NCBI GenBank assembly: GCA_018398815.1
Contig: CM031622.1
Span: 14,400,972 to 14,464,971 of the forward strand
DNA length: 64,000 bases
Direction of reading: 5' to 3'
Origin: Conus ventricosus
Taxonomy: Eukaryota > Mollusca > Gastropoda > Neogastropoda > Conidae
In this document: positions 48,085-60,258 of the stretch, one piece after another
Numbering within the stretch: the stretch's first letter is position 1
Layout of the letters: the number at the start of each line of letters is the position of its first letter
Position numbers and translations under genes: made by a program
Notes under the pieces: model-generated
Databases searched by the model: none
Seen by the model: the letters and a program-made list of their open reading frames with translations, nothing else
Told to the model about the DNA's origin: nothing

Positions 48085-49855
48085 ACATCAACATGCCATG
48101 CAGCCTCTTACCCCAATTAAACATTATCCCTACACATTCACACCACCATGCCATACAGCCATTTACCTTAAACATTATCCCTACACATTCACACCACCAT
48201 GCCATACAGCCATTTACCTTAATCAAACATTATCCTTACACATTCACACCAACATGCCATACACCCATTTACCTTAATTAAACATTATCCCTACACATTC
48301 ACACCACCATGCCATACAGCCATTTACCCTAATTAAACATTATCCCTACACATTCAAACCACCATGCCATACAGCCATTTACCTTAATTAAACATTATCC
48401 CTACACATTCACACCAACATGCCATACAGCCATTTACCTTAATTAAACATTATCCCTACACATTCACACCACCATGCCATACAGCCATTTACCTTAATCA
48501 AACATTATCCTTACACATTCACACCACCATGCCATGCAGCCATTTACCTTAATTAAACATTATCCCTACACATTCACACCACCATGCCATACAGCCATTT
48601 ACCCTAATTAAACATCCCTACACATTCACACCACCATGCCATGCAGCCATTTACCCTAATTAAACATCCCTACACATTCACACCACCATGCCATACAGCC
48701 ATTTACCCTAATTAAACATCCCTACACATTCAAACCAACATGCCATACACCCATTTACCCTAACTATTTAAATATTATCCCTACACATCTACACCAACAT
48801 GCCATACAGCCTCTTACCCTAACTATTTAAATATTATCCCTACACATTCACACCAACATGCCATACAGCCATTTACCCTAACTATCTAAACATTATCCCT
48901 ACACATTCACACCAACATGCCATACAGCCATTTACCTAACTATCTAAACATTATCCCTACACATTCACACCACCATGCCATACAGCCATTTACCCTAATC
49001 AAACATCCCTACACATTCACACCACCATGCCATACAGCCATTTACCCTAATTAAACATCCCTACACATTCACACCAACATGCCATACAGCCATTTACCCT
49101 AAATAAACATCCCTACACATACCTTAATTAAACATTATCCCTACACATTCACACCACCATGCCATACAGCCATTTACCCTAATTAAACATCCCTACACAT
49201 TCACACCACCATGCCATACAGCCATTTACCCTAATTAAATATCCCTACACATTCACACCACCATGCCATACAGCCATTTACCCTAACTATCTAAACATTA
49301 TCCCTACACATTCACACCACCATGCCATACAGCCATTTACCCTAATTAAACATCCCTACACATTCACACCACCATGCCATACAGCCATTTACCCTAATTA
49401 AATATCCCTACACATTCACACCACCATGCCATACAGCCATTTACCTAATTAAACATCCCTACACATTCACACCAACATGCCATACAGCCATTTACCCTAA
49501 TTAAATATCCCTAACGTTCACACCACCATGCCATACAGCCATTTATCCTAATTAAATATCCCTACACGTTCACACCAACATGCCATACAGCCATTTACCC
49601 TAATTAAACATCCCTACACATTCACACCACCATGCCATACAGCCATTTACCCTAATTAAATATCCCTACACGTTCACACCAACATGCCATATACCCTAAT
49701 TAAACATCCCTACACATTCACACCAACATGCCATACAGCCATTTACCCTAATTAAACATCCCTACACATTCACACCAACATGCCATACAACCATTTACCC
49801 TAATTAAACATCCCTACACATTCACACCAACATGCCATACACCCATTTACTGATG
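48085..49855. repeat. 52/55-bp minisatellite, about 33 copies
   Basis: Unit tag ATGCCATACAGCCATTTACC. Two length classes: 55 bp with CATTATCCCT and 52 bp with CATCCCT. Long units dominate the left, short ones the right. A TAACTATCTAAA or TAACTATTTAAA variant marks a central subset, evidence of segmental amplification. Confidence 0.96.
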
Positions 49856-50292
49856 AACTTGCAACCATCACCTTCCATTCCCATCCATCCTCAACTCCAC
49901 CGTAATACATGGCACATCTCCACTTGTGTTATCATACATCCTCCCTACCACTTCCCAACACACATACACACACACACATGCACAAACTTTTTGATCATCA
50001 CAAGACTACCGTACTAACCTTCTCCAACAGAAACACATATGCAAACATGCTTTGTGTGGGTGTGTGTGTACATGCATGCGTACATGTGTGTGTGTATATA
50101 TGTGTGTGTGTGTTCATGCACGCATGTTCAAACATGCATGCGTGTGTCTGTGGACAATCCACATTCCACATATCACCTCACAAGTGCACACTCACGACTA
50201 CACATCCTGGAGGCAAATGGAAGGTAACCCTGGTAGATTAGGATCTTCCTAGACCCTGGGAAACAGCTTTTCAGTACCTGGCTGATCCTCAC
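49856..50292. other. Intron-like DNA with a GT tract
   Basis: GT-rich 50056-50150; otherwise no feature until the exon. Confidence 0.5.
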
Positions 50293-50412
50293 CTTCGCAA
50301 ACTTCATCAAAAGGTCGTAGGCAAATGCCCTCAGATATAACAGAGTCCTGCTTGTATTCTGGATGTACAGCAACCAAGTCTCGTATCCAGCGGGCTGTGG
50401 TCTTTAACTCCC
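50293..50412 (-). CDS. GCLC: GCLC exon, C-terminal region (one-base frame break)
   Basis: Acceptor CATCTGTGCAG at 50413; donor GCGAAG/GTGAGG. Reads ELKTTARWIRDLVAVHPEYK then QDSVISEGIC, followed after one extra C by YDLLMKFAK, matching the end of animal GCLC (RASGE..ARW, HP.YKQDSV). The previous exon (62253) ends with one base of a Gly codon and this one supplies the other two, so the pair is consecutive. The extra base (about 50328-50332) would shift the frame; base error, allele or pseudogene are all possible. The exon holding the final residues is not seen. Confidence 0.88.
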
Positions 50413-51439
50413 CTGCACAGATGGTAACACCCTGGTCATGTTCTCTCTCAAGTTGTGTCGCTCAGTGCCCCGCCAGCCACACAAATCACATCAGGGCTGA
50501 AAGCACACTGACATCAGCGCTGGGAACAATTCAAAATGCCACGACCAAAACCTGGCTTTACACCACACTTGTCGTGTCAAGGGCTGACTGGGACTAGATT
50601 TTAGTCTCGGCATTTTGAATCATTCCAGGGTCTAATTCTAACGTGCTTCCACCCCTGATATCACGTTCTTCTTTTCTTTAATCATATCAATTGAAACGTG
50701 CTGGTCACCTTTGAATATTTACAATTTACTTCAGGTGGAAGATCTTTGAACAAGCTCAGCGTGGAATCTTTGGTGAAAGGAATTTTTACTACTAGAGACG
50801 TTTCAGAATATACCTACCTGTCCAAACAAGTGCCTCGTCCCTATTTGGTGTTGATGGTCACCATGTCATCAGGATCCCCCCCCCCCCCCCCCCAAAAAAA
50901 AAAAAAGAAAAAAAGAAAGCTCAGCTTGACTCTTTACCCAGCTAGCCAGAGGGACGGACTGCCCTTGGTGAGTCAACTTGACTGCATCATATTTGTACCA
51001 GCTCATTTTTCACATCTTTTTACCGACCAAGAATAAAGGTGCTACTGTTTGGACAATTACGTATATCATACACCTACTTTTAGTAGTAAAATATCTGTTT
51101 TCTCACACTTAACTGTTCAGAGAAAGGCCAGACTTCTGAAAAGGACGGTGGAAGCACGCTCACATTGATTAGGGAGGTACTGATCCCCCATGAGAACATC
51201 TCTGCATAACTACCTAAGCCTAGAACTTGGCACCAGAATCCACAGTAGGCCCTACATGATGGTCTCCTATGCTTAGTCTGGAGGTGAAAGGTCAGGTCCC
51301 TGCCGTCCTTCAAGAGAATGTCACAAGAGTGACAGGCAATAAGCGATCCAAAAAGAGAAAAGAATTTCTGCAGCACAAAGTCAGGAAAAGGAGAAGACCC
51401 CTTCCCCAGACATACTGGGAAAATGAGTACAGACAGTGC
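50413..51439. other. Intron-like unique DNA with a poly-C/poly-A tract
   Basis: A C-run then A-run at 50877-50905. Apart from a weak zinc-finger-like match (51269-51334) nothing is identified. Confidence 0.5.
51269..51334 (-). CDS. Possible C2H2 zinc-finger exon
   Basis: Within a 120-codon minus-strand open stretch, CHSCDILLKDGRDLTFHLQT followed by KH fits C-x2-C-x3-L-x5-L-x2-H-x4-H, close to the C2H2 consensus with Leu for the usual Phe. A single finger without splice evidence may be chance. Confidence 0.2.
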
Positions 51440-53402
51440 CACTCCAAAGACCCTGTCACATCAATATCAATGGTGGTGTGGACAAAGTGCAAAGACCCTG
51501 TCACATCAATATCAATGGTGGTGTGGACAAAGTGCAAAGACCCTGTCACATCAATATCAATGGTGGTGTGCACAAAGTGCAAAGACCCTGTCACATCAAT
51601 ATCAATGGTGGTGTGGACAAAGTGCAAAGACCCTGTCACATCAATATCAATGGTGGTGTGGACAAAGTGCAAAGACCCTGTCACATCAATATCAATGGTG
51701 GTGTGCACAAAGTGCAAAGACCCTGTCACATCAATATCAATGGGGTGTGCACAAAGTGCAAAGACCCTGTCACATCAATATCAATGGTGGTGTGGACAAA
51801 GTGCAAAGACCCTGTCACATCAATATCAATGGTGGTGTGCACAAAGTGCAAAGACCCTGTCCACATTAAAATCAATATATCAATGGTGGTGTGGCACAAA
51901 GTGCAAAGACCCTGTCACATCAATATCAATGGTGGTGTGGACAAAGTGCAAAGACCCTGTCACATCAATATCAATGGTGGTGTGGACAAAGTGCAAAGAC
52001 CCTGTCACATCAATATCAATGGTGGTGTGGACAAAGTGCAAAGACCCTGTCACATCAATATCAATGGTGGTGTGGACAAAGTGCAAAGACCCTGTCACAT
52101 CAATATCAATGGTGGTGTGGACAAAGTGCAAAGACCCTGTCACATCAATATCAATGGTGGTGTGGAACAATAGGTGCAAGAAGACCCTGTCACATCAATA
52201 TCAATGGTGGTGTGGACAAAGTGCAAAGACCCTGTCACATCAATATCAATGGTGGTGTGGACAAAGTGCAAAGACCCTGTCACATCAATATCAATGGTGG
52301 TGTGGACAAAGTGCAAAGACCCTGTCACATCAATATCAATGGTGGTGTGGACAAAGTGCAAAGACCCTGTCACATCAATATCAATGGTGGTGTGGACAAA
52401 GTGCAAAGACCCTGTCACATCAATATCAATGGTGGTGTGGACAAAGTGCAAAGACCCTGTCACATCAATATCAATGGTGGTGTGGACAAAGTGCAAAGAC
52501 CCTGTCACATCAATATCAATGGTGGTGTGGACAAAGTGCAAAGACCCTGTCACATCAATATCAATGGTGGTGTGGACAAAGTGCAAAGACCCTGTCACAT
52601 CAATATCAATGGTGGTGTGGACAAAGTGCAAAGACCCTGTCACATCAATATCAATGGTGGTGTGGACAAAGTGCAAAGACCCTGTCACATCAATATCAAT
52701 GGTGGTGTGGACAAAGTGCAAAGACCCTGTCACATCAATATCAATGGTGGTGTGGACAAAGTGCAAAGACCCTGTCACATCAATATCAATGGTGGTGTGG
52801 ACAAAGTGCAAAGACCCTGTCACATCAATATCAATGGTGGTGTGGACAAAGTGCAAAGACCCTGTCACATCAATATCAATGGTGGTGTGGACAAAGTGCA
52901 AAGACCCTGTCACATCAATATCAATGGTGGTGTGGACAAAGTGCAAAGACCCTGTCACATCAATATCAATGGTGGTGTGGACAAAGTGCAAAGACCCTGT
53001 CACATCAATATCAATGGTGGTGTGGACAAAGTGCAAAGACCCTGTCACATCAATATCAATGGTGGTGTGGACAAAGTGCAAAGACCCTGTCACATCAATA
53101 TCAATGGTGGTGTGGACAAAGTGCAAAGACCCTGTCACATCAATATCAATGGTGGTGTGGACAAAGTGCAAAGACCCTGTCACATCAATATCAATGGTGG
53201 TGTGGACAAAGTGCAAAGACCCTGTCACATCAATATCAATGGTGGTGTGGACAAAGTGCAAAGACCCTGTCACATCAATATCAATGGTGGTGTGGACAAA
53301 GTGCAAAGACCCTGTCACATCAATATCAATGGTGGTGTGGACAAAGTGCAAAGACCCTGTCACATCAATATCAATGGTGGTGTGGACAAAGTGCAAAGAC
53401 CC
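51440..53402. repeat. 45-bp minisatellite, about 43 copies, right part nearly perfect
   Basis: Unit tag GACCCTGTCACATCAATATC with 45-bp spacing. From about 52190 to 53400 some 27 copies look identical. Open in all three plus frames and one minus frame, giving apparent proteins of up to 796 residues that are pure repeat. Left copies have GTGCACAAAG/GTGGACAAAG variants and three irregular units (51740, 51860, 52165). Confidence 0.97.
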
Positions 53403-54195
53403 TTTCATACGCTTGTCACATCAATATCAATGGTGGTGTGCACAAAATGCAAAGTAACAAAGTGCACAAAAACACAAACGGCAGGCAGCGACAGTGCCAC
53501 TCCAAAGACCCTTTCATACGCTTGTCACATCAATATCAATGGTGGTGTGCACAAAATGCAAAGTAACAAAGTGCACAAAAACACAAACGGCAGGCAGCGA
53601 CAGTGCCACTCCAAAGACCCTTTCATACGCTTGTCACATCAATATCAATGGTGGTGTGGCCACAAAATGCAAAGTAACAAAGTGCACAAAAACACAAACG
53701 GCAGGCAGCGACAGTGCCACTCCAAAGACCCTTTCATACGCTTGTCACATCAATATCAATGGTGGTGTGGGACAAACACACAAACCCGGCAGGCAGCGAC
53801 AGTGCCACTCCAAAGACCCTATAGTCACATCAATATCAATGGTGGTGTGGCACAAAAACACAAACGCCGGCAGCGACAGTGCCACTCCAAAGACCCTTTC
53901 ATACGCTTGTCACATCAATATCAATGGTGGTGTGGACAAACACACAAACGGCAGGCAGCGACAGTGCCACTCCAAAGACCCTGTCACATCAATATCAATG
54001 GTGGTGGGACAAAAACACAAACGGCCGGCAGCGACAGTGCCACTCAAAGACCCTTCATACGCTTGTCACATCAATATCAATGGTGGTGTGGACAAACACA
54101 CAAACGGCAGGCAGCGACAGTGCCACTCCAAAGACCCCTACGCTGTCACATCAATATCAATGGTGTGTGGACAAACACACAAACGCCAGGCAGCG
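53403..54195. repeat. Composite 110-bp repeat containing the 45-bp core
   Basis: Units add ACACAAACGGCAGGCAGCGA and CAGTGCCACTCCAAAGACCC to the 45-bp core, with 110/111-bp spacing at 53480, 53590 and 53700, then shortened forms. The same CAGTGCCACTCC phrase occurs once at 51434, left of the first 45-bp unit, so the composite is the likely ancestral form. Confidence 0.93.
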
Positions 54196-54974
54196 ACAGT
54201 GCGCGACGAAACAGAACATCAAGGCCTGAAAGCGCAAGTGACATTCCAGAGAGGCGTTTGCAGCCTGGGCAACAAGTATAATGGGTTTCCCCTGAGTCAA
54301 TCCTCCATAATCTTCAGTCCTGATAGGAACCCACTACACCCTGTGACTTCCAATGCATGTACAGTGTCCGGAACGGCAGGCTCGCAAGGCACAACGGCAG
54401 GAGCCCAGACTCAGGTACCCTTACATCCGAACGGGAGGAAGCCCTTCTGGCCACAGACATAACCGGCAAATCACCTTCTAACCTGAGTATCACCTGGGTT
54501 TTCTCATAAGCAATCCCTGCTACGCAACAGAAGGAGCTCTGATCCCCGACTCTGTTCTCTGAAGGTACATCTTTATCAGTCTAACAGGACAGTTAACCTC
54601 CACCTTCAAATGTCGGCCTGGGACTGACAATGAAAAAGCTAGCGAAGCGGCTAGAAAGGAGGCATGGACGAATGACTGACGTCGGCATGCTGCTTTAGAG
54701 ACACAGTCAATCCAACAACTATTTCAAAATGTGTTAATCACCAAAGATTCACATCAATCTGAAACTATAAACATGTTGAATAGAAACAAGTACAAAAGCA
54801 TCAAATTATTACGATGTATCATACATCAGCTAATATCATTTTACAAATACTGCTGTGAATCAATCAAATGACGATCCTCAAAACAATCTCCACACTAAAT
54901 TGTGTATATCATTAAAAAAATACTATTTCTGTTCAGCTTACAACCAATGACTGTTTAGGATATAAGTAAATATC
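54196..54974. other. Unique DNA, nothing identified
   Basis: No exon, RNA or mobile element recognised. Confidence 0.5.
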
Positions 54975-55638
54975 TTTCACTTTTGAAACAGTCAGGAACA
55001 CGTGATTTAGATGGATTAGATGCAAGAATATTGAAAGATTCATGTCTAATAATCATTGATACACAATACAATTTGTGTTTAGAAAAACGTATTTTTCCTC
55101 TTTATAAATCAGGATATTCATCGAATCCTTCAATTATAGACCTATTTCTATTTTGTCCTTTCTTTCAAAACCTACTGAAAAACACTTACAGAAGTGTTTG
55201 TATTCTTACCCTTTAAAAAAACAATCTTATCCATGAAGATCACAATCAGGCTTCTGCGCAAACTACTCTCGTCATACGACACTCGTACAACTTATTGATA
55301 ATCTACTGTACAGCATAAATGAAATAAATTTACTGGCATAATATCTGTGGACTTTGAAAAAGCCTTGAATGTGACTAATCATTCCTTGTTGTTGTGTAAT
55401 CTGGAATTCTATAAATTATCTCCAGAATTCATCTGTCTCATGTCATCTTTCCTATCTGATAGGATACAATCAGTTACGGTAAATAATCAAACATCTCAAC
55501 TTTCGTCCATTAGATAATATCTAAGGATCTATATTAGGCCCCCTCTTGTTTTCCATCTATGTAAATGACCACATGTCTATGAACGCAAATAAAACCAAGT
55601 GCATGTACATGGGTGAAACCTACAAAACTTGATTTGAC
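54975..55638 (+). mobile_element. CR1/L2-like LINE fragment with TTGATTTGACT tail
   Basis: Plus-strand RT blocks over shifting frames: SGTRDLDGLDARILK (about 54990), PLYKSGYSSNPS then YRPISI-like (about 55100-55165), SVDFEKALNVTNHSLLL (about 55345), ICLMSSFLSDRIQSVTVNNQ (about 55432-55490), PPLVFHLCK (about 55540, the LGPLLF position) and KTKCMYMG (about 55593). The next bases AAAACTTGATTTGACTG look like the 3' tail also seen at 61935-61958, so the part between KTKC and the tail is deleted. Confidence 0.8.
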
Positions 55639-55639
55639 T

Positions 55640-55765
55640 GAAATTAGGCCGGGGTCCAGGGGCCGCCTAGGCCCCGGCGGGTACAGGGGCAGCGCCCCGT
55701 TGGGGGGTCCAGGGGGGCGAAGCCCCCCGGCGAAATTGATTTTTTAAATGTTTTAGGCCAATTTC
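55640..55765. other. 126-bp GC-rich palindromic element
   Basis: Ends GAAATTAGGCC and GGCCAATTTC are inverted repeats. The interior has two GGGGTCCAGGGG phrases (55661, 55706 area) and strong hairpins such as GGGGCAGCGCCCC and GGGGGGCGAAGCCCCCC. It is sharply GC-rich in AT-rich surroundings, directly after the LINE tail. Nature unknown. Confidence 0.5.
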
Positions 55766-57228
55766 GTTGGCTCTCCTGCACCAGAAAAGCTTAATTGTAA
55801 CATGATTTCTGAAGTAAAAAGCTTAACTGTAACATGCTTTTGTGAGTTACTGTTAGACTTTATGTTCCATTAATTCATTTAAATGAATAAAAATAATATT
55901 CATGGCTTTTTGTACAAGCTCAGGAAAGTTAAAATCTAAAAGTGTAGAAATAAACCAGAATATAAAAACTCAAAAAGGGAAATTTTTCTCACCCAATCTG
56001 AACTGATCAAAACATTCCAAAAATCAAAATTTCCCCCACAAATTGTTTAAAATGGTCACTTTACTATTTGAATCAAGACTGTGTGTAAAAAGAATATACA
56101 TGCTCACACATTTGAGATGCACAATGAGGAACCAAAGTAGCTTTATTCTTGCCGGCACCATTTGTCTTTTAAGTCCAAAGAATCACACCATTTTAAATAA
56201 GGAGAAATCAAAGTTGACATGTTGTCAGCACATTTTGTCTTTCCTAGCAACCACACCACATACAGAAAATGGATGAACAAAGGTGGCCTTCTTATCTTGT
56301 CAGTTCCTCTTGTCCTCACTGTTAAAAAGCCACCATATACATGAAGTATAATTCATCCTTTCAATCATTTTCAGAATTGTCCATCAATAAAGTGCAAAGC
56401 TGTCATCCACATTTCCATCATTTTCCATGGTGTCAAACAAAAGCAAGGACGAGTCATTATGATTCCAGTTGATTTTGATTAAGCAGTCATATATTATGAA
56501 ATTCTCTTGCCCTGTCAAACAATGAGTGGTAAAGAAAACTAAAAAAAAAAGAAAAGAAAAAAAGAAAGGAAAGATGAAGAAAAAAAAAAGTCTTTCAGTC
56601 CAGTAGTGGGCGCTTGAAAAACTGCCTGATGTCTGCAGCACCAGCTTTTCGTTTTCTACTGGAGCCAGGTACTGGAGATACATAATGGAGCAGCTGAAGA
56701 AGCAGACTGAACATGACAGGGCACAGATGGACATAGGCCTACAGATGTAGCAATGTTGACAGGTGGGGCTGCAGCTGGAAATAGGCTAGACGTGGAGGAG
56801 TAGCTACATTTTTTTTTGGCTGCTTGTGATAAATATTCCGAGGTGGGAATTGGTGAAATTAAAAAAAAAAAAAAGTAAAGTGTAGTGAGGATTCAGGTCA
56901 TTTCTGTTTTTCCACCTTTTCTTTTCCTAAAAAAGTATCATAACAAACATGATTTTTTTAAGGAAAGGAACTAAAAAAATAAATAAATAAACAAACAAAA
57001 TGAAAACTGACAACAACAAAACCCCCACTCAATAATAAAATTCTAAGAATCCCATCACCTCCCACCTGAAAGTAATATATAAAAAAAAAAAAAGGAAATT
57101 TAGGCCTACTCTTTAAAAAAATCCAAACAATAAAAAATTGGAAAATTTTCCACCCCTGATATACATTAAATTACTCCCACCCCACCAAAAATATCAACTA
57201 TAAGTATAATTAGCTCCCCCCAATCCCG

Positions 57229-57229
<1 letters not shown>
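55766..57229. other. AT-rich unique DNA
   Basis: A-rich runs at 56540-56590, 56860-56875 and 57080-57092; AAAAGCTTAAYTGTAACATG twice at 55785-55836. No gene recognised. Confidence 0.5.

Positions 57230-57276
<47 letters not shown>
57230..57276. repeat. Poly-C tract, 47 bases
   Basis: Uninterrupted C run; length is unreliable in any assembly. Confidence 0.95.
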
Positions 57277-57279
<3 letters not shown>

Positions 57280-59188
57280 CAACTTTTTAATTTGATTCTA
57301 ATTACTTTAGCAAAGAATAGAAAAATGTTAACTCGCCTTCATGTTTTTCTTATGCTCTGGGTGATCAGCATGGCTTCGAAGTTTCTTTTTTCCGTTCGCT
57401 CCGTAACTGATCGTTTTTTAACAAACGATGTATACAGAAACACGTGCCGGCCACATTTATTTTCTTGCACCACTTGCGATATTCATTGCCGTCGTCATCA
57501 GTTGTGATTTTTCGTGACACTGATGGTCTTTTGCACTCTGCTAAGTGTTGTTATAATTTGATGTCTGATCACTAAAGTCTAGTGTGCCATCTCAGTGTTC
57601 CAAAGCAAAAGTCGGCACCCCAATTCAAATGTGTTCGTGCCATTCATAAGATTGACCCTGCTAATTTTTCTCATGACATCGCTAACATTATCACGCCTGA
57701 CGTAACACTTACTGATTTGAACATTGGTCTTAGAAAAGTTTTGGATAAGCATGCGCCTGTATGTCAGCGGACGGTACACTGGCGTCGTCCGGCTCCGTGG
57801 TACAACTCAATTGCACCTGAGCTGCGAATATTGAAACGCGAGCGACGTCGAGCCGAGCGGCGCTGGGTATCATCTAGACTGACAATACACAAGCAAATTT
57901 ACGATGCTGCCAAACAGAAAGTCATACAGTTTGTCCATCAAGCCAAAACCGCTTTTTATTCTTCCAAAGTTGCAGCAGCATCCTCGTGTAAAGAACTGTT
58001 TAGAACTGTCACTAGCATGTTGGGTAATGCTGCAAGTGTTGTAATGCCGTCCACTCATGAGCCGTCACAGCTTCCTGGTTTGTTTTCTCAGTTTTTCGCC
58101 CACAAAATTCAAACAATTCGAAACGCTTTCTCCCCATCCTCAGATACTTCAGATCAGTCTGTTGTTTTTAACGGTACCACACTCTGTGAGTTCTTGCCAG
58201 TGTCCGAGCAGACTGTTCGTAAAATCATCACACAGTCTGCGAAAACATCCTGTGACCTTGACCCCATTCCCACCCCACTCCTCTTTGAACACCTTGACTC
58301 TCTCCTTCCTACCATCACCAAAATTCTTAACGAGTCTCTGTCTTCTGGCACAGTTCCCACTGACTTTAAGACCGCCCTTGTTAAACCTCTACTCAAGAAA
58401 AGCAGTCTTGATCCCAACGTTCTTAAAAATTACAGACCCATCTCAAATCTTCCTTTCCTATCCAAAATTCTTGAGAAAGTCATTCTTCAACAGCTCTCTG
58501 ACCATCTGGCCTCAAACAACCTCCTCACACCACATCAGTCAGCCTATCGCCCTGGGCACAGCACGGAGACCACCATCCTTCGCATTCTCAATGATATTCT
58601 AAATTCCTCAGACGAAAACAAAATTTCTGTCCTTCTTTTGCTAGATCTTTCGGCAGCCTTTGACACCATAGACCATGAAATCCTTCTCTCTCGTTTGAAA
58701 TACACATGTGGCATCAGGGAAACAGCTTTAAATTGGTTTCGTTCTTATCTTCTAGACAGGAAACAGTTTATTCAAGTGGGTGATCACCGTTCTGATGAAT
58801 CTAACCTCCAGTTTGGCGTGCCTCAGGGATCCGTGCTGGACCTGTCCTCTTTATTTTGTACACCACTCCATTGTCTAATGTCATCCACGGCCATTCCGTT
58901 TCACACGAAATGTTTGCGGATGATACTCAGCTGCTCCATTCCTCTGTCATCGATGACTACTCACCCCTTGTTTCTACTCTTCAATCTTGTACTTCTGATA
59001 TCGAGACCTGGATGTCAGCAAATAAGCTTAAATTAAACTGTGAGAAGACTGAAGCCATTCGTTTTTCAAAGCGGTCACATCATGGCCCTGATCCGATCCC
59101 TTCTTCTTTGACATTAGGTTCCAGCACTATTGAATTTTCAAACACTGTTCGTGACCTTGGTGTTCTCCTTGATAGTGACCTCTCAATG

Positions 59189-60258
59189 CATAGCTGCCCA
59201 CCCCCCTCCATAACTTCCAGGGACAACCTTGCCCAAAACCAGTATTCTGAAAAAATTCCAGGGACACTTATTTTACACGGACGTTTACACACGGACGTTT
59301 ACACACACACATCACAATAACGACTGTACAACACAAACTTTGGTACATGCATGTACTCACCATAAGCGTTTCATGATGCGGCACATATATATTTCTGCTA
59401 CAGTTTCCCTTCTTTGCATGAGGCTGTGATCCTGAACAGCACTAAAGTAATCCACCTACAAGTGCATCGCACACAGTCACTTTCTGGTTGAAAATAGCAA
59501 TCTTTACTGAACATTTTCAGTCTCTGTCTGTTTGAAAGTATTATAATATTAAAGTCAGGTTAAGTTCAACTGCTAGGTCAAGCATCATTATTTCAGCCCG
59601 AATCACAGCTAAATTGAACTTTTCTGAAGATGCAGAATTCGTGAAAAACGATGTCATCTTCAAATTAGCCTTCTCATTGTCTCGTATCTTACTGTTCTTG
59701 TGTTTGTCCGTAGCCACATGTCGTTTTATATCATCTCCGCCTCCTGAACCTATCGCTACATCACAAGAGCAGATACCACAGAAAGCGAACGTGTCGAGTT
59801 TACCTTGACTCATGAACGGCCATGTCTCCTTATATTTGGGATAAAAAGTTGCTGTCTCTTCCCTTTTTTGGGTTTAGAAGGCCCAGGTAGCGATTCCGCG
59901 GCACGTTTCGACGCCATTTTGCAACCAGGAAGGAACAGGTTACGACTTCGCGCATGCGTAGTGCAGGAGTTTGTCGAAGCCAAGATGTTGTCTGCTACTG
60001 TTATGTTCGTTCGTCTTTCGTGTTTTACTCGGTGTATTGTTGGCTATAAAGTCTGTTTTAGAGAAATGGATGGAAAAATAGTGGTTTTGGTCTTCACAGC
60101 AAAGATGCTTTGAATGTTTTCAGCGCAAAAAGGCATGATCGATGGCAAAATTTGATTTCCCGGGACACACTATCAAAAACAGTATTCCCGGGACAGGTGC
60201 CGACTTTTTACCAAAACCCGGACGAAATACGGGTACTCCGGGACAGTGGGCAGCTATG
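59189..60258 (-). mobile_element. hAT-like TIR element with 6-bp target duplication, copy C (inside the L2-type LINE)
   Basis: Perfect 13-bp inverted repeats CATAGCTGCCCAC, flanked by TCAATG on both sides (59183-59188, 60259-60264). Right subterminal region has CCCGGGACA-type repeats and ATACGGGTACTCC (60225-60240), similar in style to copy B. Contains a transposase 5' exon on the minus strand. 1070 bp, deletion derivative. Confidence 0.9.
59541..59917 (-). pseudogene. Transposase N-terminal exon of copy C
   Basis: ATG at 59917 in AAAATGGCGTC opens MASKRAAESLPGPSKPKKGK and RQQLFIP; a one-base frame break near 59840 leads to YKETWPFMSQGKLDTFAF and the finger CGICSCDVAIGSGGGDDIKR followed by HVATDKH, spacing C-x2-C-x16-H-x5-H as in copy A. 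Then KMTSFFTNSASSEKFNLAVI and RAEIM, resembling the post-finger linker of hAT-family proteins, and a stop at 59541. No catalytic region. Confidence 0.75.

Noticed and set aside
48085..49855. CRISPR-like array
   Set aside because: Units are directly abutting without unique spacers, in eukaryotic DNA.
51269..54281. Apparent 765- and 796-residue proteins and a 422-residue minus-strand one
   Set aside because: They consist of the 45-bp repeat; all three plus frames are open at once because the unit lacks stops, so length is no evidence of coding.
55640..55765. Helitron 3' end
   Set aside because: GC-rich hairpins are present, but no TC start or CTRR end was seen in proper places.
57292..57507. 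Separate small gene on plus at 57.3-57.5 kb
   Set aside because: Its right half aligns in position with the decayed LINE endonuclease; the left half has no support.
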